From Desulfovibrionaceae bacterium UBA3823 (GTDB lineage Bacteria > Desulfobacterota > Desulfovibrionia > Desulfovibrionales > Desulfovibrionaceae): a DNA stretch of 9,303 nt. A program made the position numbers and the translations under genes. The notes beneath the pieces are model-generated. The model made no database searches and was not told the DNA's origin. It saw nothing but the letters and a program-made list of their open reading frames with translations. Where the stretch lies: positions 1-9,303 of the forward strand of contig DFDR01000095.1 of NCBI GenBank assembly GCA_002369295.1. The letters are read 5' to 3'. How positions within the stretch are numbered: position 1 is the first letter of the stretch; each line of letters begins with the position of its first letter. Of the stretch, positions 1 through 5,613 are shown piece after piece.

Positions 1-214
1 GCCGCGCTTGGTGTCAAGAGCCATAAAAGCATGCAAAATCGGCGCATGTACAAGAGGCTGCGCGCCTGCACCCAGGCTTCCAGGCGCGCTTGCAAGGATG
101 CGCCTTTCCGGGGCAAGGCTCCGGCATGGCCAGGCTGGGACTGGCAGGAACTGGCACGGACCGGCAGGGCCCGGCCAGGCCGGGCCCTGCTGCCGGAGCG
201 TGTCGGCACGTTGC
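1..214. other. Left-edge non-coding stretch with short GC-rich repeats
   Basis: No convincing gene is seen here. Positions 141-170 hold three imperfect copies of a 10-base unit (CTGGCAGGAA, CTGGCACGGA, CCGGCAGGGC), directly followed by a long palindrome listed separately. Near the left edge, on the minus strand, an ATG at 22-24 opens a frame reading MALDTKRG before the window ends, but no purine-rich ribosome binding site precedes it, so I do not call it a gene. The stretch is the 3' flank of the leftward hydrolase gene. Confidence 0.5.
164..190. repeat. 27-base near-perfect palindrome (GC-rich hairpin)
   Basis: The arms GCAGGGCCCGGCC (164-176) and GGCCGGGCCCTGC (178-190) are exact reverse complements around a single central base. 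As RNA or single-stranded DNA this would give a stem of about 11-12 bp with a 3-5 nt loop. It lies 25-51 bases beyond the stop codon of the leftward hydrolase gene, so it may end that transcript or protect its 3' end. On that strand no run of T follows, so it is not a textbook intrinsic terminator. Confidence 0.6.
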
Positions 215-224
215 TCAGCGTGCC
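205..224 (-). other. Hairpin spanning the hydrolase stop codon
   Basis: The arms GGCACG (205-210) and CGTGCC (219-224) pair around an 8-nt loop that contains the stop codon of the leftward hydrolase gene. Together with the larger palindrome at 164-190 it makes a two-hairpin 3' end for that transcript. No T-rich tract follows on the minus strand. The structure is seen directly; any termination or RNA-stabilising role is inferred. Confidence 0.4.
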
Positions 225-1111
225 TCGGGCTGCACGAATTCATAGGAGAACCTGCCGCCTTCCTCCTTGAAGAGCACGCCTCCCGGATTGGGGAAGTGGC
301 TCCCCAGGACGACGGTGCCGGTGTTGGCAGTGCGCCTGAGCGTCTGCAGGCGCGTCTGCTTCGCCTGTTCCTGGTCCGAGTCCCAGATCACGGCCACGTC
401 GGGATGGGCCGTCTGGACGGGAAGGCAGTGCATAAAGTCGCCGGCGAGGAACAGGCGCCTGCCTGCCTGCTCGAGCACAAAGCCCGTGTGCCCTTCGGTG
501 TGGCCCGGCAGGGCGACCGAGGCAAGCCAGGGAAAGACCCTGTCGCCGGCCTTGAAGAGGCGGATGCTGTCCTTGTAGAGGCGCGACAGGCGCTCGGCAT
601 TGTCAAAGCACGCGGCCATGCCGGCCGGGGCCCGCGAAGCGTTCCTTCTGTCCGACCAGAAGCGGAATTCCCGTTCGTCGACGTAGACCTCGGCGCGGGG
701 AAAGGCCTTGGCGTCCTTGGAGAAAAGGCCCCGTACGTGGTCGCCGTGCATGTGGGTGAGCACGATCCGGGTGACGGCATCCTTGGGAATGCCAAGCTCC
801 TTGAGCAGCGCGGCGGTTCTCCCCTGGCCGCCGTCGCCGTTGCCGGTATCGACGAGAACCAGATCCCGGGGCGTTTTAATGAGAAAAGTCAGATACATGG
901 CCGGACAGACCTGACCGTGCAGCGAGTCCAGCATGGCCTTGTCCGCGCCCACGAACACGCTGGGCGGAACGCCGCCCTGTTTGTCCGCCAGGCGCATGAC
1001 CGTGATGTCGCCGGCTCTGTAGACAAAGACGCTGTCCTCTGCGCGGCTTTGCCCGGCCAGGGCCGGCAGAGAAAGCAGGGAGGCCAGAAGAAGGCAGGTG
1101 AGCTTGTGCAT
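215..1111 (-). CDS. Exported metallo-beta-lactamase-fold hydrolase
   Basis: A 298-residue enzyme of the metallo-beta-lactamase superfamily, of the general type that includes AHL lactonases and methyl parathion hydrolase; the substrate cannot be read from the sequence. Residues 1-24 look like a Sec signal peptide: a basic start (MHK), then a leucine-rich core ending in ALA, with cleavage probably after residue 19 or 24. The mature enzyme should act in the periplasm. The dinuclear metal site is complete: HMHGDH at 120-125 (H120, H122, D124, H125), H204 in LPGHTEGH, D225 in LAGD and H272 in GSHFP. The frame stays open upstream to 1417, but I chose the start at 1109-1111 because GAGG sits 5 bases before it and it places the signal peptide at the N-terminus. 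The gene stands alone, divergent from the ankyrin gene. The fold is secure; a hydrolytic role such as lactone or ester cleavage is inference. Confidence 0.9.
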   Translation of the reverse strand: MHKLTCLLLASLLSLPALAGQSRAEDSVFVYRAGDITVMRLADKQGGVPPSVFVGADKAMLDSLHGQVCPAMYLTFLIKTPRDLVLVDTGNGDGGQGRTAALLKELGIPKDAVTRIVLTHMHGDHVRGLFSKDAKAFPRAEVYVDEREFRFWSDRRNASRAPAGMAACFDNAERLSRLYKDSIRLFKAGDRVFPWLASVALPGHTEGHTGFVLEQAGRRLFLAGDFMHCLPVQTAHPDVAVIWDSDQEQAKQTRLQTLRRTANTGTVVLGSHFPNPGGVLFKEEGGRFSYEFVQPEAR

Positions 1112-1618
1112 GCGAACCTCGCTTGCTGCAGTCCAAGTGGGGAAGGGCCGGCCTTTTGGTCTGAACCGCCTGAAAAGGAGGCCGTCAGATGCGCCGGCGA
1201 GGGCGGGGAAAAAGCGCCAGCCCTTTGATATTGTGAATGAAGCATAGGCAGTTTTCATCAGCAAGTCGAGAGCGCGGCAGTTCGCCTTCGCCCCCGCCAG
1301 TTCGCCATGCCGGAAGCCGGAGGCGCCCCCGCCGGCTGAAGGACGGCTGCGCCGCAGGAACCTTGCCATAAAGGCCTTGCAAAATACCGTAGGGCAACGT
1401 ATTGGAAGCGTGCGCACGGAAGACGCTTTCGGCTCTTCCGTGGCCGGTGCGTCTGGCGAAGGCTTCCCGCCTTGCCCGTGCAGACGCGGCTCCGGTCTTC
1501 CTTTGCCCCGCTGCCTGCATGTCCGCGCAGAGCAGGGGCATCAGGCCGGCGTCCTTTCCGGCGGGGCGCCTTGCCCTGCAGGGAGCGGTCGGCACGAAGC
1601 ATCCTCGAGGAGTACTGA
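1112..1618. other. Divergent intergenic spacer
   Basis: This 507-base spacer lies between the start of the leftward hydrolase gene and the start of the rightward ankyrin gene, so it should carry promoters for both. One plausible rightward promoter is listed separately. For the leftward gene, the minus strand has a TATGCT element near 1240-1245, but I see no matching -35 box. The open frames that cross this spacer have no ribosome binding sites or recognisable protein sequence and are best explained by the high GC content. Confidence 0.5.
1377..1405 (+). promoter_or_regulatory. Candidate sigma70 promoter for the ankyrin gene
   Basis: TTGCAA (1377-1382) and TATTGG (1400-1405) are separated by exactly 17 bases and lie in one of the more AT-rich patches of the spacer. 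Each box matches its consensus at only about four of six positions, and transcription from here would give a leader of roughly 200 nt. This is a tentative call from pattern only. Confidence 0.3.
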
Positions 1619-2122
1619 ATGTCGGACGTCATAGACTACGATGGCTTTTTCCGGGTTGCCAGCGCCGGTCGTGCCGACGAAGTCCGCTCCTTTCTGGAGG
1701 CAGGCGCCAATCTGAGGTACCGCAACAGGAAGGGCGTGACGGCGGCGCATCTGGCTTCGGCAAAAGGCAGGCTCGAAGCGCTCAAGCTCATGCTGGACAG
1801 CGGCCTTTGCCCCAACGTCACCTGCGCTGGCGACAAGACGCCTCTGCACACGGCCGTCGCCTCCGGCTTCGACGAGGTCGTGGGAGCCCTCGTCAGGGCC
1901 GGCGCCGACATCGGCGCGACGGACAAGGCCGGCCGTACCCCGCTGCACTGCGCGCGCTTTTTCACCACCGTCAAGCGGCTGCTCTCGCTTGGCGCCAATC
2001 CCGAGCTTTGCGACGCCGACGGCAGAAAGCCGCTGGACCGCTTCCAGGCCATGGGCCTCGGCGGCGACACGGGCGCGAGCCTGGCAATTCTTCTGCAGGG
2101 GAGCCTCCTCACTCCTGCATAG
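1619..2122 (+). CDS. Small ankyrin-repeat protein
   Basis: A 167-residue protein made almost wholly of ankyrin repeats, a fold that binds other proteins and usually has no catalytic activity. About four repeats can be laid out: residues 7-36, 38-69 (TAAHLASAKGRLEALKLML), 71-103 (TPLHTAVASGFDEVVGALV) and 104-133 (TPLHCARFFTTVKRLLSLG), then a degenerate fifth from 134. The first and last act as caps. There is no signal peptide or membrane segment, so it is predicted to be cytoplasmic; its partner is unknown. GAGGAG lies 6 bases before the ATG and fixes the start. It is a single-gene unit, divergent from the exported hydrolase and closed by a strong hairpin 10 bases after the stop. Small bacterial ankyrin proteins sometimes inhibit or escort a neighbouring enzyme, but no neighbour here is an obvious client. 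The fold is sure; the role is unknown. Confidence 0.9.
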   Translation: MSDVIDYDGFFRVASAGRADEVRSFLEAGANLRYRNRKGVTAAHLASAKGRLEALKLMLDSGLCPNVTCAGDKTPLHTAVASGFDEVVGALVRAGADIGATDKAGRTPLHCARFFTTVKRLLSLGANPELCDADGRKPLDRFQAMGLGGDTGASLAILLQGSLLTPA

Positions 2123-2131
2123 AAGAGGGGA

Positions 2132-2162
2132 GCGCGGAGCCGGACAGCCCCCGGCTCCGCGC
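2132..2162 (+). terminator. Hairpin terminator after the ankyrin gene
   Basis: The arms GCGCGGAGCCGG (2132-2143) and CCGGCTCCGCGC (2151-2162) form a perfect 12-bp stem with a 7-nt loop, starting 10 bases after the ankyrin stop codon. Only ATTTG follows, so the U-tract is weak. The position and stem strength still favour a terminator or 3'-end stabiliser for this gene. Confidence 0.65.
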
Positions 2163-2847
2163 ATTTGACCCGCGCTTCCCCCGCCCCCGCACCCCTGGGA
2201 GCCTTTGGCACCGGGCCGGCCGCGAGCAGGCGCCCGGGGGCTTGGCCTTGCGGAAGCCTGCCGGTCCTCTCCCCGCAGAGAGGCACGGCGCCGGCACGCT
2301 GGCCCGCAGGCCCAGGGATGCGGAGCCTGAGCCCAAGGCAGAGCCTGAGCCCGAGCCCAACGCGGAGCCTGAGACTGATTCCGAGGCTGAGCCTGGGCCT
2401 GAGGCAGAGCCTGCCTGAAATCGACGGCACCGGACCTCTGGCCGGCGGAGAGGATGTGCCGGGCTGCCCCGTGCGGTCTGCAGGAAGGTCTCCATCAGGC
2501 TTGTGCTGAATTTCACAAGCTCGGGTCCGGTCCGATGCCGACGGCTTCCCTTTTCCTCCAAAAGGCTTATAGCTTAGAGCGAACCGTCTGCAGGGCCTGT
2601 ACGCTCCGGCGCCAGCCTGCGGCGGCGGTCTTCCATGCCGGACAGCAGGGAGGGGCGCCCGGGCTTGCCAAAGCCTGCGTCGCGCCTGCAGGACGGCGGC
2701 GGGGCCAGCCGGCCCTTCCGCGTCTTCCGGAGGCGGGCGCCTGGACGGGCCCGGCCTTTTGCCCGGCAGCCACAGCAACGCGGCGCCAAGCCCGCACCAG
2801 ACGTCGGGGTTCTGGGGCGGGAGAGCGCCGCAAACGAGGAGCAAGCC
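2163..2847. other. Long intergenic spacer before the reductase gene
   Basis: About 690 bases between the ankyrin terminator and the reductase start. It holds the hexanucleotide repeat at 2323-2412 and an AT-richer patch near 2550-2580 (with TATAGC) that could carry a promoter but has no credible -35 box. Open frames cross it on both strands, but none has both a start with a ribosome binding site and recognisable protein sequence. The last bases before the next gene carry GAGGAG, its ribosome binding site. Confidence 0.5.
2323..2412 (+). repeat. Degenerate hexanucleotide tandem repeat, GAGCCT type
   Basis: Fifteen consecutive hexamers stay in perfect register over 90 bases. Six are GAGCCT and three are GAGCCC; the rest are near variants (GAGACT, GAGGCT, GGGCCT, GAGGCA) or more diverged (AAGGCA, AACGCG, GATTCC). 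Units ending in GCN recur, giving a higher-order block of 3 to 4 hexamers. In the plus frame starting at 2323 it would read as a Glu-Pro-rich tail (EPEPKA, EPEPEPNA, EPETDSEA, EPGPEA) ending at a TGA at 2416-2418. No start codon with a ribosome binding site is seen for that frame, so I annotate a repeat and not a gene. Confidence 0.8.
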
Positions 2848-4557
2848 ATGTCCAAGAACATCATCGTCATCGGCGGCGTCGCGCTCGGCCCCAAGGCGGC
2901 CTGCCGCTGCATGCGTCTCGATCCCGACGCCAAAGTGACCCTCTTCGACGAAAACAGCCTCATCTCCTACGGCGGGTGCGGCATTCCCTACTTCGTGGGC
3001 GGCGACATCCAGAACGTGAAGGAGCTGTGCTCCACGCCCTACCAGACCCTGCGCAACGCCGACTTCTTCAAGAGCATGAAGGGCTTCGACGTCCACACCC
3101 GGACCCGCGTCACGAAGATCGACCGCCAGGCCAAGACCGTGACCGCCCGCAGCCTGGACACCGGCGAGGAGAAGACCTACCCCTACGACAAGCTCGTGCT
3201 TGCCACCGGAGCCAAGCCCCGCATGCCCAACGTGCCCGGCGGCGATCTCGAGAACGTCTTCACCCTGACCAAGCTCGAGGCCGCAGACGCCGTCAAGTCC
3301 ATGATGGAGAAGGGCAAGATAGGTTCTGCCGTCGTGGTCGGCGGCGGCTTCATCGGCCTCGAGGCCGCTGTCGCCATGGCCGACATGTGGGGCGTGAAGG
3401 TCGCCGTCGTCGAGATGATGGACCACATCCTGCCCGGCGTCCTGGACAGCGAGTACGCCCACATGGCGGCCCACGACCTCGCGGCCCACGGCGTCGAGGT
3501 CTACCCCGGCGAGCAGGTCGTGCGCATGGAAGGCGACAAGGCCGTGTCCAAGGTCGTCACCGACAAGCGCGAGCTCGACGCGGACCTCGTCATCTTCTCC
3601 GCAGGCTTCCTGCCCAACGGCCAGCTTGCCAAGGACTGCGGCCTCGACGTCGACGGCCGCGGCGCCATTGTCGTCAACGAGCACATGCAGACCTCCGACC
3701 CCGACATCTACGCCGGCGGCGACTGCTGCTCCATCAAGAACCTCATCACCGGCAAGCCCGGCTACCTGCCTCTGGGCAGCATGGCGAACCGCCAGGGCCG
3801 CGTCATCGGATCCAACCTGGCCGGCCTCGACCAGACCTTCCCCGGCTACGTGGGCTCCTGGGCCGTCAAGCTCTTCGACCTCTCCTTCGTGGGTGCCGGC
3901 CTCACCGTCGAAACCGCCAAGCGCATGGGCTACGATGCCGTGGGCACCATGGTCGAGCAGCTCGACAGGGCCCACTTCTATCCCGTCAAGGAGATGTGCG
4001 GCCTGCAGCTGGTCGCCGACCGCAAGGACGGCCGCGTGCTGGGCATCCAGGGCGTGAGCAAGGATCCCCAGGCCGTCAAGGCCAGGGTCGATGCCGTGGC
4101 AGCCGTGCTCCAGAACAAGGCCTTCGTCTCCGTGGCCGACATCTCCAACCTCGAGGCCTCCTACGCTCCGCCCTTCGCGGCCGCCATGGACGTGGTCAAC
4201 GCCGTGGGCAACGCCATGGAGAACGTCCTCGCCGGCCGCACCAAGGTGATCACCTCCGACGAGTTCATGGATCTCTGGGAGCATCGCGCCGAGAACAACT
4301 TCTTCTTCATCGACTGCCGTCCCCAGATGGCCGGCGACGCCGTCCAGGCCAGGCATCCCGAATGGCACGCCATCTCCCTTGAGGGCATCCACACCCGCTG
4401 GAACGAAGTTCCCGCCGACAGGCCGGTGGCCATCATCTGCAATACGGGCCTGCGCGCCTACGACGCCGTGCTCGTCCTTGCCAGGCACGGCATCAAGGAC
4501 GTCTATCTGAGCATGGGCGGCATGCAGTCCGTCATCAAGACCGGCAGAGAGGTTTAG
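2848..4557 (+). CDS. CoA-disulfide/polysulfide reductase-type flavoprotein with C-terminal rhodanese domain
   Basis: A 569-residue cytoplasmic enzyme of the pyridine nucleotide-disulfide oxidoreductase family, CoA-disulfide reductase/NADH oxidase branch, fused to a rhodanese domain. Residues 5-20 form the FAD-binding loop (IVIGGVALGPKAACRC). C44 in SYGGCGIPY is the single redox cysteine used by this branch. Residues 161-172 (VVVGGGFIGLE) bind NAD(P)H, and 284-292 (DPDIYAGGD) is the second FAD contact. The dimerisation domain includes YAPPFAAAMDVVN (439-451). The rhodanese domain begins near 467, with catalytic C531 in CNTGLR. Characterised fusions reduce CoA-disulfide, CoA-persulfide or polysulfide with NAD(P)H, and the rhodanese Cys carries sulfane sulfur; the same job is likely here. 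GAGGAG lies 6 bases before the ATG, and the FAD loop begins within five residues of it, so the longer upstream frame is not used. Codons are strongly C-ended, suggesting good expression. The gene is monocistronic by spacing. The family is secure; the exact substrate is not. Confidence 0.97.
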   Translation: MSKNIIVIGGVALGPKAACRCMRLDPDAKVTLFDENSLISYGGCGIPYFVGGDIQNVKELCSTPYQTLRNADFFKSMKGFDVHTRTRVTKIDRQAKTVTARSLDTGEEKTYPYDKLVLATGAKPRMPNVPGGDLENVFTLTKLEAADAVKSMMEKGKIGSAVVVGGGFIGLEAAVAMADMWGVKVAVVEMMDHILPGVLDSEYAHMAAHDLAAHGVEVYPGEQVVRMEGDKAVSKVVTDKRELDADLVIFSAGFLPNGQLAKDCGLDVDGRGAIVVNEHMQTSDPDIYAGGDCCSIKNLITGKPGYLPLGSMANRQGRVIGSNLAGLDQTFPGYVGSWAVKLFDLSFVGAGLTVETAKRMGYDAVGTMVEQLDRAHFYPVKEMCGLQLVADRKDGRVLGIQGVSKDPQAVKARVDAVAAVLQNKAFVSVADISNLEASYAPPFAAAMDVVNAVGNAMENVLAGRTKVITSDEFMDLWEHRAENNFFFIDCRPQMAGDAVQARHPEWHAISLEGIHTRWNEVPADRPVAIICNTGLRAYDAVLVLARHGIKDVYLSMGGMQSVIKTGREV

Positions 4558-4564
4558 TCCGCTT

Positions 4565-4611
4565 CCCTGCCTTTCCCCTGCCTTTTCCCTTGCCCTCTGC
4601 CCCCTTCCGGT
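4565..4611 (+). repeat. Pyrimidine-rich tract with CCCTGCC quasi-repeats
   Basis: Directly after the reductase stop codon the plus strand is almost all C and T for about 45 bases, broken only by single G residues in recurring CCTGCC or CTTGCC motifs about 11-12 bases apart. Such C-rich, G-poor RNA resembles a rho-utilisation region, so rho-dependent ending of the reductase transcript is possible. The composition is seen; the role is inferred. Confidence 0.45.
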
Positions 4612-4648
4612 CCCGGCCTGCCGCCGCGCCGGGAGGGGGCGCTGTTTT
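4612..4648 (+). terminator. Weak hairpin candidate after the reductase gene
   Basis: CCCGGC (4612-4617) pairs with GCCGGG (4628-4633) around a 10-nt loop, and a short TTTT occurs at about 4644-4647, some 10 bases after the stem. The stem is only 6 bp and the T run is displaced, so this is a poor intrinsic terminator. Together with the pyrimidine tract just before it, it may mark the transcript end. Confidence 0.3.
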
Positions 4649-5109
4649 CGTCGTCGGGCGCAGGGCAGATTTTTCGCGGCTCGCCTTCTGCCGAAGGCCG
4701 AAGGGTGTAGCCATCGACGCGCCTGCCGAAAAAAATGCAAGTGAAAAAAGTCGCAAGCGCAGTCTCCCTGCCGTGAAGGGGGCCTGGCCGGACGCCCCCG
4801 GCACAGCCTGGGCTCGCCCAAGGGGGCGCGGCTTTCCCCCCCCGGCCATGCCGTCACGAGGCCCGAGGCCCGACTGCTCGACTCTTCGCCCCTTCGCCTG
4901 CGCAGCTTCCCGCATCAGGAAGTGGCCACGCCATGGCAAATCACCCCAGAGACGGGGAAAGGAGAGGGGCGCTTCCCGTCATGCCAGCCGGGAAGGTCAG
5001 CAGAGGCTGCCAGGCGGGGCGCTGACGTCCGCAGGACTGCGTGCCTGCGCTGCCGCTGGCAGGTCGTTCAGAGTGTCCCCTGGCCCTGCGGGAGAAGCGT
5101 CGAGGCGTG
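4649..5109. other. Intergenic stretch without a recognisable gene
   Basis: No supported gene is seen on either strand. Two A-tracts (4729-4735 and 4744-4749) lie 15 bases apart. GGGGGC (4778-4783) can pair with GCCCCC (4794-4799). The open frames through this stretch encode arginine-, proline- and alanine-rich sequence with no conserved pattern, as expected by chance at this GC content. The stretch leads into the 20-bp repeat array. Confidence 0.5.
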
Positions 5110-5189
5110 GGGCAAAGCTTTCCGCCAAGGGGCAGAGCTTCCCGCTGTAGGGCAGAGCTTTCTACCGTGGAGCAGAGCTCTTCATAGGC
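5110..5189 (+). repeat. 20-bp tandem repeat array, four copies
   Basis: Four copies follow with an exact 20-base period, beginning at 5110, 5130, 5150 and 5170. The first half is conserved (GGGCAAAGCTT, GGGCAGAGCTT, GGGCAGAGCTT, GAGCAGAGCTC) while the other 9 bases vary freely. A more degenerate unit may precede it in register at 5090 (GGGAGAAGCGT). A 20-bp period is close to two helical turns, so the conserved cores lie on one face of the DNA, as expected for a row of protein-binding sites. The array ends about 50 bases before the -35 box of the promoter at 5241, and the core AGCTCTTC of the last copy recurs at 5268-5275 over the predicted transcription start. Confidence 0.8.
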
Positions 5190-5240
5190 GCATAGCCGAG
5201 GGTGGCGCAGAAAAAATGGCAACCTCTTTCATAAAAACTC

Positions 5241-5268
5241 TTGACGGCAAGAAATTTGTGGCTATATA
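5241..5268 (+). promoter_or_regulatory. Sigma70-type promoter
   Basis: TTGACG (5241-5246) and TATATA (5263-5268) are 16 bases apart, with a 17- to 18-base alternative if the -10 box is shifted (to TATAGC). The surroundings (5210-5268) are markedly AT-rich against the GC-rich background, and A-rich sequence before the -35 box could act as an UP element. Transcription should start near 5275 and read right, into the exported-protein gene. This is the best promoter match in the window. A 17-codon frame starting at 5216 overlaps it but lacks a well-placed ribosome binding site. Confidence 0.7.
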
Positions 5269-5281
5269 GCTCTTCGCAAGC

Positions 5282-5304
5282 GCGCGGAAGGTCGTGTTCC
5301 GCGC
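5282..5304 (+). other. Hairpin at the 5' end of the leader
   Basis: GCGCGGAA (5282-5289) and TTCCGCGC (5297-5304) form a perfect 8-bp stem with a 7-nt loop, beginning about 7 nt after the predicted transcription start. It may stabilise the 5' end or be part of a regulatory leader. No T run follows, so it is not a terminator. Confidence 0.5.
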
Positions 5305-5595
5305 CGGAAGAGCCGAGAGGAAAAGGAGGGGCCCTGGACGGGCCTTGGCATTGCGCACCGGCACGCTCAGCCCCGCAGGGAGCAGGACTGGGCTTCAGCG
5401 TCGGCATGTCCTGGATCGGCTTCCCTGCAGGCTCCGCCTGCCGGGCTTTCGGCGTGGCGGCGTTCTGCGCGAAGGCTCCCGGCATGGCATCGCGGTGTTC
5501 GCGATGTGGATCTTTCTCAAGGTGGTTTAACAAAAAACTATTAACGGGTCGGTTTGTAGTGCCAAGGCACGAAAACGGCGCGACAGGCCGGCCCG

Positions 5596-5610
5596 TTGCC
5601 TCGGAGGCAA
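5596..5610 (+). promoter_or_regulatory. Hairpin over the ribosome binding site
   Basis: TTGCCT (5596-5601) pairs with AGGCAA (5605-5610) around a CGG loop. The Shine-Dalgarno GGAGG (5603-5607) lies partly in the loop and partly in the 3' arm, 6 bases before the ATG at 5614. Folding would partly hide the ribosome binding site, so translation may depend on the leader structure. The stem is short and its effect is unproven. Confidence 0.45.
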
Positions 5611-5613
5611 GAC

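Larger units (their letters stand above)
5275..5613 (+). other. Long 5' leader of the exported-protein gene
   Basis: If transcription starts near 5275, the message has a leader of about 340 nt. It carries a perfect 8-bp hairpin near its 5' end (5282-5304), a smaller one at 5427-5441 (GCAGGC, TCC, GCCTGC), an AT-rich patch at 5528-5545 and a hairpin over the ribosome binding site (5596-5610). A 78-codon frame with a GTG start at 5294 exists but is arginine-rich, featureless and without a clear ribosome binding site. The patch at 5528-5545 could hold a second, nearer promoter, but I see no convincing pair of boxes. Confidence 0.45.

Noticed and set aside
1..24. A possible minus-strand gene start reading MALDTKRG
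   Set aside because: No ribosome binding site precedes it and only eight codons are visible. The TTGACA within it on the same strand would have its -10 box outside the window, so a promoter cannot be judged either.
8..1228. A 406-codon plus-strand frame opposite the metallo-beta-lactamase-fold gene
   Set aside because: It is antisense to a gene with a complete metal-binding signature and signal peptide, and its own product shows no domain.
2546..2574. A promoter candidate before the reductase gene (TATAGC near 2568)
   Set aside because: The only upstream partner is TTCCCT at 16 bases, a poor -35 box, and the position would give a leader of nearly 270 nt.
2454..4382. A 642-codon plus-strand frame overlapping the reductase gene in another frame
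   Set aside because: It is extremely Arg-, Pro- and His-rich with no conserved pattern, as expected from a +1 reading of a GC-rich gene. The overlapping reductase frame has complete family motifs.
1636..4857. A 1073-codon open frame on the minus strand, antisense to the reductase gene
   Set aside because: Its sequence is a His-, Gly-, Asp- and Ala-rich shadow of the strongly C-ended reductase codons. It has no recognisable domain, runs across intergenic DNA and overlaps the ankyrin gene.
5110..5189. The 20-bp repeat array considered as a CRISPR
   Set aside because: The repeated part is only about 11 bases with variable halves of 9 bases, far below CRISPR repeat and spacer lengths, and no cas genes are nearby.
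5216..5269. A 17-codon open frame (MATSFIKTLDGKKFVAI) considered as a leader peptide
   Set aside because: The purine-rich stretch is too far upstream of the ATG, and the frame overlaps the -35 and -10 boxes, so it would precede the predicted transcription start.
5294..5530. A 78-codon GTG-start frame in the leader of the exported-protein gene
   Set aside because: It is arginine- and glycine-rich without any motif and its start lies in a hairpin loop with no Shine-Dalgarno sequence.
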